Assembly: GCF_001439635.1 (NCBI RefSeq)
Contig: NZ_LMBZ01000008.1
Coordinates: 130,441 to 174,089, forward strand
Reading direction: 5' to 3'
DNA from: Solibacillus cecembensis
Lineage (GTDB): Bacteria; Bacillota; Bacilli; Bacillales_A; Planococcaceae
DNA: 43,649 nt
A program made the translations under genes and the position numbers. Every line of letters starts with the position of its first letter. Positions within the stretch are counted from its first letter, which is position 1. The notes beneath the pieces are model-generated. The model made no database searches, was not told the DNA's origin, and was given only the letters and a program-made list of their open reading frames with translations. This document shows, in pieces, positions 23,284 to 32,932 of the stretch.

Positions 23284-24876
23284 GTGCGTTGTATAAACAT
23301 TCAAACAGACATCGTCATACTTGGAGGTGGCATTGCAGCATTGCAAGCCGCACAAAAACTTGGGCATCATTTTAAGGTTCATCTATTAACAAAAGCTGAT
23401 TTTACAATGAGTAGTTCTTATAAAGCGCAAGGCGGAATTGCAGCCGTTATGACCGCCAATGATCATTTGACATTACATATAGAAGACACACTAGCTGCGG
23501 GTGATTATCATCATCATGAAGAAAACGTAAAAACTTTAGTAGAACACGGTGCGAATTATGTAAAGCAATTATTGAACAATGGGTTTCCTGCTGATTATAC
23601 AGATGAAGGGGAATTATCGCTCGGTTTAGAAGGGGCGCATAGTAGACACCGAATTGTACATGCAGGTGGCGATGCAACGGGGGAAAAAATAATTGACTAT
23701 TATATAGAAGGTTCCCGTAAAATACATCAACTTGTCATGAATACGTATGAATTTGCATATGAACTGTTATTGAATTGTGATGGGGAATGTTGCGGAGTGC
23801 GTGTCAAAACAGCAGAAGGGGATAAAACATATTACGCCTCGTATATTATTTTGGCTACAGGTGGGGCAGGTGCTTTATATAGCTGTACATCCAACCAATC
23901 AAATAGTTACGGGGATGGCATTGCTTTAGCTTACTTAGCGGGTGCAGAAGTAACGGATATGGAGTTTGTCCAATTTCATCCGAGCCTCCTGTATGTAAAT
24001 GGGGCACGTGGTCTAGTTTCGGAAGCTGTTCGAGGTGCAGGTGCACGATTTGTAAATCGTCATAATAAGCCAATTATGGAAGGCAAACATCCATTAGGTG
24101 ATTTGGCTCCACGTCATATTACCGCATATGAAATGTATAAAATGCGTGCAGAAGGCGAAGAGGTATTTCTCGATATTTCAATGATTGAATCTTTTGATAA
24201 GAAATTTCCGACCATTACAAAGCTTTGTCAAAACGAGCAAATTGATTTAACAAAGGGCAAAATTCCAGTGGCACCGGGCAGTCATTTTTTAATGGGGGGC
24301 ATTGTAGCAACGGCAAAAGGTGAAACATCCATTCCCCGGTTATTTGCGGTTGGTGAAGTTGCTTGTACTGGTGTACATGGTGCGAATCGTTTAGCGAGTA
24401 ATTCTTTATTAGAAGGGATTACGTTTGGGCATTTAATGGCAGAGCACTTAGTACAAAACGCGATAAAACAGCATAATTTTATGTTAGTAGCGCGTCCAGT
24501 AGCAACGAATTTTCCTCCACTTTTACAAAAGAAGCAGTTGCAAAAAGCGATGTTGGAAGCAGCGGGGATTGTACGTTCTACTGAGGAGATGCAAAGCTTG
24601 TTAGCCCAATTCCCGACAGCCTGGCAGCAAATGGATTTATCCAATGCTAATCAAGAACAAATTGAGCTGTATTTAATGCATGTGACTGCCTCATTAATTG
24701 TGCAAGCAGCTCTCCTACGAACGGAATCACGCGGGGCACATATCCGCCTAGAATATAAGCAACAACAGACAGAATGGACAAAAAAATGGATTGTCTTTCA
24801 ACAAGGCAATGTGAATGTGAGGGATACTTTATATGAATACAATCAAATTAAAAGAGATGTTAAAGCAGTTTTTTAA
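23284..24876 (+). CDS. nadB: L-aspartate oxidase
   Basis: About 530 aa. The start is uncertain: I prefer GTG at 23284 (MRCINIQTDIVILGGGIAAL) because the FAD-binding strand follows directly; no ATG or strong ribosome site is nearby. FAD flavoprotein oxidising aspartate to iminoaspartate. Visible motifs: ILGGGIAALQAAQKL, SSYKAQGGIAAVM, RHRIVHAGGDATGEKI, ATGGAGALY, EFVQFHPSLLY, RGLVSEAVRGAGARFVN, PGSHFLMGGI and GANRLASNSLLEG. The C-terminal helical domain is short. The end overlaps nadC by 44 nt. First gene of nadB-nadC-nadA. Confidence 0.92.
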   Translation: MRCINIQTDIVILGGGIAALQAAQKLGHHFKVHLLTKADFTMSSSYKAQGGIAAVMTANDHLTLHIEDTLAAGDYHHHEENVKTLVEHGANYVKQLLNNGFPADYTDEGELSLGLEGAHSRHRIVHAGGDATGEKIIDYYIEGSRKIHQLVMNTYEFAYELLLNCDGECCGVRVKTAEGDKTYYASYIILATGGAGALYSCTSNQSNSYGDGIALAYLAGAEVTDMEFVQFHPSLLYVNGARGLVSEAVRGAGARFVNRHNKPIMEGKHPLGDLAPRHITAYEMYKMRAEGEEVFLDISMIESFDKKFPTITKLCQNEQIDLTKGKIPVAPGSHFLMGGIVATAKGETSIPRLFAVGEVACTGVHGANRLASNSLLEGITFGHLMAEHLVQNAIKQHNFMLVARPVATNFPPLLQKKQLQKAMLEAAGIVRSTEEMQSLLAQFPTAWQQMDLSNANQEQIELYLMHVTASLIVQAALLRTESRGAHIRLEYKQQQTEWTKKWIVFQQGNVNVRDTLYEYNQIKRDVKAVF

Positions 24877-25693
24877 TGAGGATATTGGGGATGGGGACCT
24901 TTCAAGCGAGTCCATTTTCAGTGCAACAGAGCAAGGGGCTTTTACGTTTTATGCCAAACAAGATGGTATTTTTTGCGGCAAACAAATTATCGAAATCGGC
25001 TTTCCTTTACTGGATCTGAATTTGCACGTAACGGTTTACAAAGAAGATGGAGAGAAAGTTCAAAATGGGGAGCAAATTGCCCGGATTGAAGGTTCCTTAC
25101 GCAGCCTCCTAACAGGGGAGCGTGTCATTTTAAATTGCATTCAACGGATGAGTGGCATTGCGACACAAGCGTATGCAGCTGTGCAATTAACGCAAGGCAC
25201 GGATGCTCATATTTGTGATACACGTAAAACGATTCCAGGTTTACGAATGCTGGATAAATACGCTGTACGTGCGGGCGGTGCATACAATCATCGCGGTGGT
25301 TTATATGATGCGATCATGTTGAAAGATAATCATATTTCCTTTGCCGGTGGGATTACTGAAGCTGTACAAGCAGCACGCGGGAAAATCGGACATACCGTGA
25401 AAGTCGAAGTGGAAATTGAAACGAAAGAGCAATTAATCGAAGCCATTTCAGCAGGTGCGGACATTATTATGTTTGATAATCGTACACCGGAAGAAATTAA
25501 AAGCTGGTTACCACTTGTACCAGAGCATATTGCAACGGAAGCCAGTGGAGGCATTACACTCGATAATTTACGAAGCTACGCACAATCCGGTGTAGAGTGG
25601 ATTTCATTAGGTGCACTGACACACTCGGTCACTGCGTTAGATATTAGTGCACTAGTAGAACAGAAAGGAGCGGTGACAATTGGTGCTTACTAA
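24833..25693 (+). CDS. nadC: Nicotinate-nucleotide pyrophosphorylase (carboxylating)
   Basis: 286 aa; ATG preceded by GTGAGGGATAC and lying inside the nadB 3' end. Quinolinate phosphoribosyltransferase converting quinolinate and PRPP to nicotinate mononucleotide. Hallmarks: [50 protein letters not shown] (quinolinate-binding Arg/Lys), [50 protein letters not shown] and the barrel end [13 protein letters not shown]. Full length for the family. It overlaps nadA by 14 nt. Confidence 0.95.
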   Translation: MNTIKLKEMLKQFFNEDIGDGDLSSESIFSATEQGAFTFYAKQDGIFCGKQIIEIGFPLLDLNLHVTVYKEDGEKVQNGEQIARIEGSLRSLLTGERVILNCIQRMSGIATQAYAAVQLTQGTDAHICDTRKTIPGLRMLDKYAVRAGGAYNHRGGLYDAIMLKDNHISFAGGITEAVQAARGKIGHTVKVEVEIETKEQLIEAISAGADIIMFDNRTPEEIKSWLPLVPEHIATEASGGITLDNLRSYAQSGVEWISLGALTHSVTALDISALVEQKGAVTIGAY

Positions 25694-26786
25694 ATTTATG
25701 GATAGCTCCATGTTACCCGAACAATATAAAACATTAACGAATTCAGAAATGGAAAGCCGTATTTATGCGATTAAAGAAAAATTAGGGGAAGATTTATTTA
25801 TCCCAGGTCACCATTACCAACGGGATGAAGTCATTCAATTTGCGGATACGGTAGGGGACTCTTTGCAGCTTGCGCAAGTAGCAGCTTCGAATAAAAAGGC
25901 AAAACATATTGTTTTTTGCGGTGTTCATTTTATGGCAGAAACGGCGGATATGCTAACGGAAGATGGGCAGGTAGTTTATTTACCAGATATGCGCGCGGGC
26001 TGTTCGATGGCAGATATGGCGAATATTTATCAAACGGAAGAAGCGTGGGTGGAACTACAAAAGTTATTCGGCGATACGATTATTCCGTTAACATATGTTA
26101 ATTCAACTGCGGCGATTAAAGCATTTACAGGACGAAATGGTGGGGCTTGTGTGACAAGTTCGAATGCGAAAACACTTGTTGAGTGGGCATTTACGCAAAA
26201 GGAACGACTTTTCTTCTTACCGGATCAACATTTAGGGCGTAATACGGCGTTTGATTTAGGGATTTCGCTTAATCAAATGGCGATTTGGAATCCGATTAAA
26301 GGGGAATTGGAGTTTGAAGGGGACGATATTGAACAAATTAAAGTGATTTTATGGAAGGGTCACTGCTCTGTGCATGAAGGATTTACCATTTACAATATTC
26401 GTGAAGTTCGAAAAAAGTATCCGGACATGAATATACTTGTACACCCTGAATGTTCACGAGAGGTTGTGGCACTATCAGATGACTTTGGCTCTACAAAATA
26501 CATTTGTGATGTCATTGATAATGCGCCCGCTGGATCAAGCTGGGCAATCGGTACGGAAATGAATCTTGTGAAGCGTTTAATTGCTAATCATCCCGACAAG
26601 CATATTATTTCATTAAATGAGAATATGTGTCCGTGCTTAACGATGAATCGAATTGATTTGCCGCATTTGTTATGGGCGCTTGAAACAATTGAACATGGGA
26701 AACGAGGAAATGTTATTGAAGTGGATGAGCTGACAACGCAAGAAGCAATTTTATCGTTAAATCGGATGTTGCAGCATAGTTCTTAA
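25680..26786 (+). CDS. nadA: Quinolinate synthase
   Basis: 368 aa from a TTG at 25680 (nine nt after AAAGGAG); GTG at 25683 is an alternative. It condenses iminoaspartate with dihydroxyacetone phosphate to form quinolinate, using an oxygen-sensitive [4Fe-4S] cluster. Motifs: [45 protein letters not shown] (cluster Cys), [55 protein letters not shown] and [13 protein letters not shown]. This is the longer Bacillus-type NadA. NadB feeds it unstable iminoaspartate, NadC uses its product, and NifS supplies its cluster. Confidence 0.95.
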   Translation: MVLTKFMDSSMLPEQYKTLTNSEMESRIYAIKEKLGEDLFIPGHHYQRDEVIQFADTVGDSLQLAQVAASNKKAKHIVFCGVHFMAETADMLTEDGQVVYLPDMRAGCSMADMANIYQTEEAWVELQKLFGDTIIPLTYVNSTAAIKAFTGRNGGACVTSSNAKTLVEWAFTQKERLFFLPDQHLGRNTAFDLGISLNQMAIWNPIKGELEFEGDDIEQIKVILWKGHCSVHEGFTIYNIREVRKKYPDMNILVHPECSREVVALSDDFGSTKYICDVIDNAPAGSSWAIGTEMNLVKRLIANHPDKHIISLNENMCPCLTMNRIDLPHLLWALETIEHGKRGNVIEVDELTTQEAILSLNRMLQHSS

Positions 26787-26831
26787 TTTACGTGGTAGAC
26801 GGATATAAATCAAAATGTGACGGATAGCCAC

Positions 26832-26868
26832 AAAAAAGCTTAGAGGAACCGTTCCCTAAGCTTTTTCC
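26832..26868. terminator. Bidirectional terminator after nadA
   Basis: AAAAAGCTTAG pairs with CTAAGCTTTTT, with GGAA/TTCC extending the stem inside. It lies between convergent nadA and the second ABC permease gene. Confidence 0.9.
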
Positions 26869-26870
26869 TA

Positions 26871-27671
26871 TTAAAAATTAAATTTTTTCAACAAAAATCG
26901 TTCAATCATTTCCACACACTTATACATAATCGTTGCCAAAATCACAATCATAATAAGTGATAAAAACACGAGATTGAAATTGAAAATTTGGAAACCCGAA
27001 ATGATTAAATAGCCAAGCCCCTTTGACGAAACTAAAAACTCACCGACAATGACCCCAACCCAGCTCAATCCGACATTTACCTTTAACGTGGATATAATTG
27101 TTGGGATGGAGGCAGGAAGAACGACATGTTTAAATGTTTGAGCCTTACTCGCATTGAATAGTTGCATAACTTTTAAGTAATTTTCATTTACTTGTTGGAA
27201 TGCAGAAAAAATGACAATTGTTGAAACGATGACAGAAATGGAGATTGCCATCACAATGACTGATAAAACGTTCGGACCAAAAATAACGAGAATCATTGGC
27301 CCAAGCGCGACTTTTGGCATCGCATTTAAAACAACGAGGTACGGATCCATAACTTTTGCGACAGTTATAGAGGACCACAAGGAAATGGCAATTAAGGTTC
27401 CTAAAAGTGTGCCTAACAAAAATCCGATAACGGTTTCCATTAGTGTGAACCATACGTGAGGGAAGAGTGTAGCGTCCATCACTTTTGTGACAAGCAATTT
27501 CGCAACGGCAAGAGGGCTACTAAAAATGAGTGGATCGAGAATTCGATAGTGTGTAGTAATTTGCCAAAATAGAAAGATCAGGACGAGTAAAAGTAGTTGA
27601 AACAGCAGTATTTTACGTGATTCAAGCCGCCGCTTTCGTTTAAATTGTTCATGTAACGTTTCCGTATCCAT
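26871..27671 (-). CDS. NitT/TauT-type ABC transporter permease (second system)
   Basis: 266 aa from the ATG at 27671, which overlaps the ATPase gene end by 23 nt; a longer reading frame exists but runs deep into the ATPase. Six hydrophobic segments after a basic N-terminus (KRKRRLESRK). The EAA-type loop reads LKVMQLFNASKAQTFKHVVL followed by PASIPTIIS. The AMPKVALGPMILVIFGPN stretch is typical of the SsuC/TauC group. Last gene of a binding protein - ATPase - permease operon. Confidence 0.88.
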   Translation of the reverse strand: MDTETLHEQFKRKRRLESRKILLFQLLLLVLIFLFWQITTHYRILDPLIFSSPLAVAKLLVTKVMDATLFPHVWFTLMETVIGFLLGTLLGTLIAISLWSSITVAKVMDPYLVVLNAMPKVALGPMILVIFGPNVLSVIVMAISISVIVSTIVIFSAFQQVNENYLKVMQLFNASKAQTFKHVVLPASIPTIISTLKVNVGLSWVGVIVGEFLVSSKGLGYLIISGFQIFNFNLVFLSLIMIVILATIMYKCVEMIERFLLKKFNF

Positions 27672-28404
27672 TGGCTTCAAGCTCCTTCCAAATGGTTTGG
27701 AATATAGGTTGGTATTCAGGGGCGTTTCGTGCATCGAATGGTACTAAATTTCGTATTTCGTCCGGAATGGTAAAGGACTTGAGAATGGTACCAGGTCGAT
27801 TGCTAAACAAATAAACTTTATCGCTCATTGCAATGGCCTCGCCGATATCATGTGTAACCAAAATCGCGGTTTTCGAAAACTGCTTTAATGTTTCCGAAAC
27901 AAAATTTTCTAGGTCAAGTTTTGAGTGGAAATCAAGCGCGGAAAAAGGTTCATCTAGCAGGAGCAATGTCGGATTCACAGCGAGTGTCCTTGCAAGAGCA
28001 ATCCGTTGACGCATACCCCCAGATAGTTGCTGGGGGTAGAGTTTAGCGGTATGAGAAAGGCGAAATTGCTTTAATAGGTCCTCAACAATTTGCCCTTCAT
28101 CTTTATTTAAAATCGTCAAACCAAGCGAAATATTTTCCTCAATCGTTTTCCATGGGAATAAAAAGTCCTGCTGGAGCATGTAGCCAATGTCAATCGAAGG
28201 AGCTTCATGTGTAATAACTCCAGAGGTCGGTTCAATTAATCCCGCGATGATGGAAAGAAGCGTTGATTTACCGCACCCACTCGGTCCAATAAAAGAGATA
28301 AATTCGCCTTCATTGATCGAAAATGAAATATCTTTTAGTGCAGTTGTATAGGAGTGATCATTAAAAAAATGATGCTGAATATTACAAACGTCAATAAAGG
28401 CCAT
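27649..28404 (-). CDS. NitT/TauT-type ABC transporter ATPase (second system)
   Basis: 251 aa. Walker A GPSGCGKST (about 40-48), Q-loop MLQQDFLFPWKTIEEN, signature LSGGMRQRIALARTLA and Walker B LLLLDEPFSALD, followed by ILVTHDIGEAIAMSDKV. Same SsuB/TauB subfamily as the ATPase at 3393 but clearly a separate paralogue. Its ATG immediately follows the binding-protein stop codon with no strong ribosome site of its own, so translation probably depends on the upstream gene. Confidence 0.9.
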   Translation of the reverse strand: MAFIDVCNIQHHFFNDHSYTTALKDISFSINEGEFISFIGPSGCGKSTLLSIIAGLIEPTSGVITHEAPSIDIGYMLQQDFLFPWKTIEENISLGLTILNKDEGQIVEDLLKQFRLSHTAKLYPQQLSGGMRQRIALARTLAVNPTLLLLDEPFSALDFHSKLDLENFVSETLKQFSKTAILVTHDIGEAIAMSDKVYLFSNRPGTILKSFTIPDEIRNLVPFDARNAPEYQPIFQTIWKELEANGYGNVT

Positions 28405-29385
28405 TTATTTCACGACCTTATCAGCAAATGATCGATTCACAAGTTCTTCATATTTTGCTTCATATTCAAGTACACCAGCCTCCGTCATGACATTTAAAAG
28501 ATTTTGGAATTCTTCTTCATCAATGATCGGATCTGTTGCATAGGATTGTTGGTCACGATAGCGTGTTACTACTTTTTCAATAAGGGCAAGGTCCGTATCT
28601 TCAAAGTAAGGCGAAATTGATTTGGCAACATCTGCAGCGGGTTGTTCATACACCCAGTTTTGCGCTTTATACAATGCTTTTGTAAAGCTTTCAATCATTT
28701 CTTTATCTTTATCAAACTTGCTTTCTTTTGCCATAAACCCAGTATACGGAATACGACCTAGTTCTTCACCGAATGACGCAACGATTTTACCTGTGCCTTG
28801 TTGTTCAAAAATACTCGCTGTCGGTTCGAATAATTGCACGTAATCCCCTGTACCTGAAGCAAAGGCATTCGCAATATTAGCAAAATCGATATTTTGAATA
28901 AGCGTTAAATCATTCTGCGGATCAATATCATGACCTTTCAACACAAATTCACCAGCCATTTGTGGCATACCACCTACACGTTGCCCTAAAAACGTACTAC
29001 CTTTTAACATCTCCCAATTGAAATTTTCGACCTCTTCCCGTGCTACTAAAAACGTCCCATCTGTTTGTGTTAATTGTGCAAAGTTAACAACGACGTCATT
29101 TGGATTTTGACCCGCCACATAAATGGATGTTTCGGCACCAATTAATGCGATATCAATACCATCAGAAAGAAGCGCAGTCATCGTTTTATCGCCACCAGGA
29201 ATCGTGGATAATTCGATGTTTAAGCCTTCCTCTTCAAAAAAGCCTTCTTCAATCGCAGCATAGAGTGGAGCGTAGAAAATGGATCTTGTCACTTCACCAA
29301 TCTTCACATCCTGCAATTCTTTATCGCCACAGCCAACGACTAACATTATGACACCAAATAGGCAAACGTAACGAATCCATTTCAT
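28405..29385 (-). CDS. NMT1/THI5-like substrate-binding lipoprotein (second system)
   Basis: 326 aa. Lipoprotein signal peptide MKWIRYVCLFGVIMLVVGC (lipobox VVGC, Cys19). Mature part: VKIGEVTRSIFYAPLYAAIE, EGFFEEEGLNIELSTIPGGD, TALLSDGIDIALIGAETSIY and GQRVGGMPQMAGEFVLKGH, the NMT1/THI5-like fold used for thiamine pyrimidine, riboflavin and sulfonate importers. First gene of its operon. No riboswitch recognised upstream. The gene order is like the ytlA-ytlC-ytlD transporter of B. subtilis, but I cannot claim orthology. Confidence 0.88.
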   Translation of the reverse strand: MKWIRYVCLFGVIMLVVGCGDKELQDVKIGEVTRSIFYAPLYAAIEEGFFEEEGLNIELSTIPGGDKTMTALLSDGIDIALIGAETSIYVAGQNPNDVVVNFAQLTQTDGTFLVAREEVENFNWEMLKGSTFLGQRVGGMPQMAGEFVLKGHDIDPQNDLTLIQNIDFANIANAFASGTGDYVQLFEPTASIFEQQGTGKIVASFGEELGRIPYTGFMAKESKFDKDKEMIESFTKALYKAQNWVYEQPAADVAKSISPYFEDTDLALIEKVVTRYRDQQSYATDPIIDEEEFQNLLNVMTEAGVLEYEAKYEELVNRSFADKVVK

Positions 29386-29888
29386 TCAGCCATCCTTCTC
29401 TCTCTTCGTAATATGCCCTATCATATGCCGTATAGAAATGATGCGTGCCTATGTAGAGCGGTGGAAGGTTAATCGGGTTCGTAGGAAATATTGTAGAGCC
29501 GAACGAATGACATTTCCTTTACAATAAAATAGGTTAGAAAAAATATCGTAAAATAAATATTAAATATAAAAATGCCTGATTATATAAAATTGCTTACTAC
29601 TATTGTATGAATAAAGTGAAACGGAAAAAGTTATTGCAATTATTCCTTGATTGAAAAGGAAGGAAATATCCCACTATTGAAAAATAGAGTACTACTATTA
29701 ATCCCGGACCCTTTCATAGAATAAAGATATATTAAGCGGCGCACATCTGGCTAGGTGTGCTTTTTTTTATGGATGAACTAGTAGAAGGCGGTTAGTGAAT
29801 TTTCAAATAAATAGGCAATTCCCATATGTAATTTATTTAAATACACATATAGATAGCAAGCAAGGTAATAAAAATAGGAGGTTAAATA
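29386..29888. other. Intergenic region with sporulation-like promoter element
   Basis: This 500-nt gap separates the second importer and cotB. No gene seen. It has CATAGAATA (29716-29724), which fits the sigma-K -10 pattern CATAnnnTA, followed within 20 nt by a plus-strand terminator (29741-29768). AGGAGG for the cotB-like gene lies at 29876-29881. The promoter reading is tentative. Confidence 0.4.
29741..29768 (+). terminator. Orphan plus-strand terminator upstream of cotB-like gene
   Basis: GCACATCT pairs with AGGTGTGC (one G-T pair) around GGCT, followed by eight T residues. No gene on the plus strand ends here; the nearest plus gene (nadA) is 3 kb back. Confidence 0.8.
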
Positions 29889-30572
29889 ATGAATAAAAAT
29901 CTGCTTCTTTCATTAATGAATAAAGTTGTAAGGGTGGATCGTGGAGGACCTGAATCACGGATCGGCAAGTTAATGGCTGCTGAAGACGATCATTTCGTAA
30001 TGCTCACTGAAAAAGACGGGATTATTTATTATAAAATGCAACATGTTAAAAGTATTACGATAAATTCAAGAGATGGTATGGAGTTTAACGCTAAAGATCC
30101 AGCGGCGAATTCTTATGCACTTGCATCTGATTTTAAATCCATTGTCGACAGTTTACGTTACCAATGGGTTAAAGTGAACCGTGGTGGACCTGAAATGATA
30201 GAAGGAATTATGAATGAAGTTACAGACGAATATATTACTATTTTTGCTGAAGGTGAAGTAATACGTCTTGCTATGTTCCATGTTCGCAATATTAGTTTAG
30301 GGACGACTAGTAAAAAAGAGGATAAAGGAAAAGGGAAAGATGAAAAAGGGAAAGATGAAAAAGGAAAAGCAAGTGAAGGAAATAGTGAAAAAGCAAAAAG
30401 TAACGAATCAAGCAATAATTCGGCAAATAATAATAAAGCAAGTAATAATGTAGCGGCCAGCGAAACAACGAATGATACTACAGCAACAAATGCGGCTGAA
30501 AGTAATGCACCGGAAACGGATGGAGAAGCGAAAAATACAGGGGATAATTTGCGCCCTCGCAGAAGACGTTGA
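29889..30572 (+). CDS. cotB: CotB-like spore coat protein
   Basis: 227 aa; ATG after TAGGAGGTTAAATA. Two Sm-like beta modules carry the CotB signature: VDRGGPESRIGKLMAAEDDH with IIYYKMQHVKSI (about 17-56) and VNRGGPEMIEGIMNEVTDEY with IRLAMFHVRNISLG (about 97-140). The tail (about 145-227) is low-complexity: KGKDEKGKDEKGK repeats, then an Asn/Ala/Ser/Thr-rich stretch and a final RPRRRR. In B. subtilis CotB the tail is Ser/Lys-rich and phosphorylated by CotH; here Lys/Glu/Asn dominate and the whole protein is shorter. Expected on the outer coat of spores, late sigma-K controlled. Confidence 0.82.
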   Translation: MNKNLLLSLMNKVVRVDRGGPESRIGKLMAAEDDHFVMLTEKDGIIYYKMQHVKSITINSRDGMEFNAKDPAANSYALASDFKSIVDSLRYQWVKVNRGGPEMIEGIMNEVTDEYITIFAEGEVIRLAMFHVRNISLGTTSKKEDKGKGKDEKGKDEKGKASEGNSEKAKSNESSNNSANNNKASNNVAASETTNDTTATNAAESNAPETDGEAKNTGDNLRPRRRR

Positions 30573-30651
30573 TTTTGTATAATTTACTGTTGAGTAGTTA
30601 GATGACATTGAATCATCATACTAAACCTAGTTAAAGAAAGGAGGAAGGAAT

Positions 30652-30801
30652 GTGATCATGCTCCTTTACTTTACTGTCGTTGGAGGATTAATTTATAAAA
30701 TTTTTGTTGCAACACCTAACGAGCAGGGGGAAGACATCAAGATTAAGTCTCCACAATCAACCATGATCAAACATAATGCAGCTGATGTGAATATAGGATA
30801 G
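30652..30801 (+). CDS. 49-aa small protein downstream of cotB
   Basis: GTG start preceded by AAAGGAGGAAGG, one of the strongest ribosome sites in the window. Sequence begins MIMLLYFTVVGGLIYKIFVA, a single membrane helix, followed by a polar tail TPNEQGEDIKIKSPQSTMIK ending NIG. It lies 79 nt after the CotB-like gene and before a terminator, so both are probably on one transcript. A spore-envelope micropeptide is a reasonable guess; no homologue recognised. Confidence 0.6.
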   Translation: MIMLLYFTVVGGLIYKIFVATPNEQGEDIKIKSPQSTMIKHNAADVNIG

Positions 30802-30871
30802 AAATACGGTCATGTTAGTCGTAATTATTTAACAGCATCCCCGTAACCATATAACGTATATAATTTTCATG

Positions 30872-30918
30872 GCACTTCCGATACGATAGACATATCAAAT
30901 GGAGGAAGTGCTTTTCTT
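30872..30918 (+). terminator. Terminator of the cotB transcript
   Basis: GCACTTCC pairs with GGAAGTGC across a 24-nt loop, followed by TTTTCTT. Confidence 0.7.
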
Positions 30919-31002
30919 ATGTAGGGGAACAATTTAACAATCAGACCGGAAATACTTGACTCCATTTACATAACGACTTACTTTGGTTGGGGAATATTAC
31001 AA

Positions 31003-31041
31003 AAAGCCATCTACCCATGAAAAATCAGGATAGATGGCTTT
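31003..31041. terminator. Terminator of the ArsB-like permease gene
   Basis: AAAGCCATCTA pairs perfectly with TAGATGGCTTT around a 17-nt loop, 22 nt beyond the permease stop; on the minus strand it is followed by TTGTAATATT. Confidence 0.75.
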
Positions 31042-31062
31042 ATATCGTGTTTACTCAGGAAG

Positions 31063-32403
31063 TCAAAATAACCAAGTAACCCAATAATATAACAATACTA
31101 ATGTAAACAATACGGTTGGTGGTATAACAACAATTGTAACCTTTATATATTGCCACCAAGTAATTTTTACATTACCTTTTCTGACAATATGCATCCACAT
31201 GAGTGTAGCTAGTGTTCCCATCGGTATAAGTAATGCACCAACATCACTACCAACTACATTTGCCAAATAGGCAACCTTCAAAGAAAGTGGATCTAAATCC
31301 ATGTTCATAAGCGTAAGCGTCCCGACCATTAGTGCGGGATGATTATTAAATACATTAGAGAGTACGGATAGCAGTATCCCCATCATCACACTTGTATGAA
31401 GTAAGTTCCCTGTAACTAAAGGACGCATAAATCCAATCAGCCATTCTGTTAAACCAATATTGTTCAACCCATATATAATAACGTACATACTAAACGCAAA
31501 GATGATAATGTACCACGGTGTTTTTTTCAACATATCTCCAGGGGATATTTTTAAATAAATCCATCGCCAACCTAAAAGTACTAAGGAACCCAATACGGCC
31601 ATAAGAGAGACCGGAATGTTAACGTATGAAGCGAAAAAAAGGCTAATACGTACAGCGAAGACGAAAAATAAGATGTTGCGCATAAACTTTGAACGATCTG
31701 CTCCTGAGTTATAAATGGTATTTTGCATGAGTGGATGATAAGACGGGAGCGATATGCCTTTTACGTTTGTAGGAATGATCTTAGGTATATCCTTCCTAAG
31801 TTTTAAAAATAAAAGACCGACTAAAAGCAATAAACCGAGCGTTGCGGGAACAAACATCATTGCTGCATGGGAATACAAACTCATATTTACAATTTTTAAA
31901 GCAATTAAATTCACAATATTGCTTACGCCAATTGGAGCGCTGGAAGCCGTTGCGATTAATGCGCCAGATAATAAGTATGGAATCTTTTGGTGATTCTTTA
32001 AATTCATATTGTTTAATAACATAACTAAAATAGGCGTGGTTATTAAAATACTGCCATCATTATTGAAAAAGAGTGTCATAAGGAAACATAAAAGATTCAC
32101 ATACCAAAACAATCGAATACCTGACCCGCGCGCTTTTTCAGCCAGCCTTTCAGCTACCCAGTTAAAAAATCCGAAACTTTCTAAGACGATGGCCATAACA
32201 ATCGTCGCCATAATGGTTATTGCTGCGCCACTGATTGTTTCAGCAATTATACCGAGCTCGCTCAGCGTAACACTCCCGCTTATGATGACAACAATTGCAC
32301 CGATTGTGGCAGGTATTGCTTCATTCATGCCTCTAGGTCTCCAAAGTATAAATATTAGTGTAAAAAGAAATGCTAAAATGGTTATCCAAGCCATTGGTTG
32401 CAT
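31063..32403 (-). CDS. ArsB/NhaD-like anion permease
   Basis: 446 aa from the ATG at 32403, preceded by AGAAAGGAGGAAAAACT. About 11-12 hydrophobic segments. ArsB-family features are LFFNNDGSILITTPILVMLL, GALIATASSAPIGVSNIVNL and, in the second half, LLSVLSNVFNNHPALMVGTL and LANVVGSDVGALLIPMGTLA. The two NxDG/NNHP-type re-entrant regions are characteristic of the ion transporter superfamily. Arsenite export is possible, but there is no arsR or arsC beside it, so another anion or a sporulation-linked role is equally open given the neighbouring coat genes. Confidence 0.85.
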   Translation of the reverse strand: MQPMAWITILAFLFTLIFILWRPRGMNEAIPATIGAIVVIISGSVTLSELGIIAETISGAAITIMATIVMAIVLESFGFFNWVAERLAEKARGSGIRLFWYVNLLCFLMTLFFNNDGSILITTPILVMLLNNMNLKNHQKIPYLLSGALIATASSAPIGVSNIVNLIALKIVNMSLYSHAAMMFVPATLGLLLLVGLLFLKLRKDIPKIIPTNVKGISLPSYHPLMQNTIYNSGADRSKFMRNILFFVFAVRISLFFASYVNIPVSLMAVLGSLVLLGWRWIYLKISPGDMLKKTPWYIIIFAFSMYVIIYGLNNIGLTEWLIGFMRPLVTGNLLHTSVMMGILLSVLSNVFNNHPALMVGTLTLMNMDLDPLSLKVAYLANVVGSDVGALLIPMGTLATLMWMHIVRKGNVKITWWQYIKVTIVVIPPTVLFTLVLLYYWVTWLF

Positions 32404-32617
32404 AGTTTTTCCTCCTTTCTGACGTATTTCCAAATGCCGTTTATCTACATTGATGTAGACTTTCCCTTTATATTAAAACCGCCTATACCACCTCTCCTAG
32501 CTAACCTATTGAATTTCTCCTTCCACTTATTTATATGTACATGGGTGAATCCTCGCTTGGCTTAGTACCTATTTTAATAAAATATTATTGAATCTATTTA
32601 TTGAAATCTAAACATCG

Positions 32618-32652
32618 AGGCGCACAAACTACTAAACTAGGCGCTTCTTTTA
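32618..32652 (+). terminator. Terminator-like hairpin
   Basis: GAGGCGC pairs with GCGCTTC (one G-T pair) followed by TTTT. No plus-strand gene ends here; a similar orphan hairpin precedes the other CotB-like gene. Confidence 0.5.
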
Positions 32653-32902
32653 CTGCGCTTATCATAAGTAAAAGTGCTTACGGTTTTACATGATATCCAT
32701 GTTTGGAAGGGGGATTAGAATAAATGAACCGGACCATTTGCTTTTCTTTAAGAAATTGAATGCATCAATAATAATCGGTCTACTATCCACATAGCCATCA
32801 TATATTTTTAACAGTTTCCTAAAAGAAGCGTCCCAGCCCCAAGGAATGTGAAGGGTGAAGTCCAATGAGTAGGTGGGAAATGAATTTCAGTTAGTGACAG
32901 CC

Positions 32903-32932
32903 AAAACATCCTTCATTATAATGGATGTTTTT
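32903..32932 (+). terminator. Terminator-like hairpin just before second CotB-like gene
   Basis: AAAACATCC pairs with GGATGTTTT around an 11-nt loop and runs into T residues, 18 nt before the ribosome binding site of the next gene. It may end an upstream transcript or act as an attenuator. Confidence 0.65.

Noticed and set aside
24282..24644. 120-aa minus-strand ORF within nadB
   Set aside because: Antisense shadow of nadB with Cys-rich random composition and no start signal.
29386..29470. TPP or other riboswitch upstream of the second importer
   Set aside because: No CTGAGA or other conserved riboswitch core recognised near the binding-protein start.
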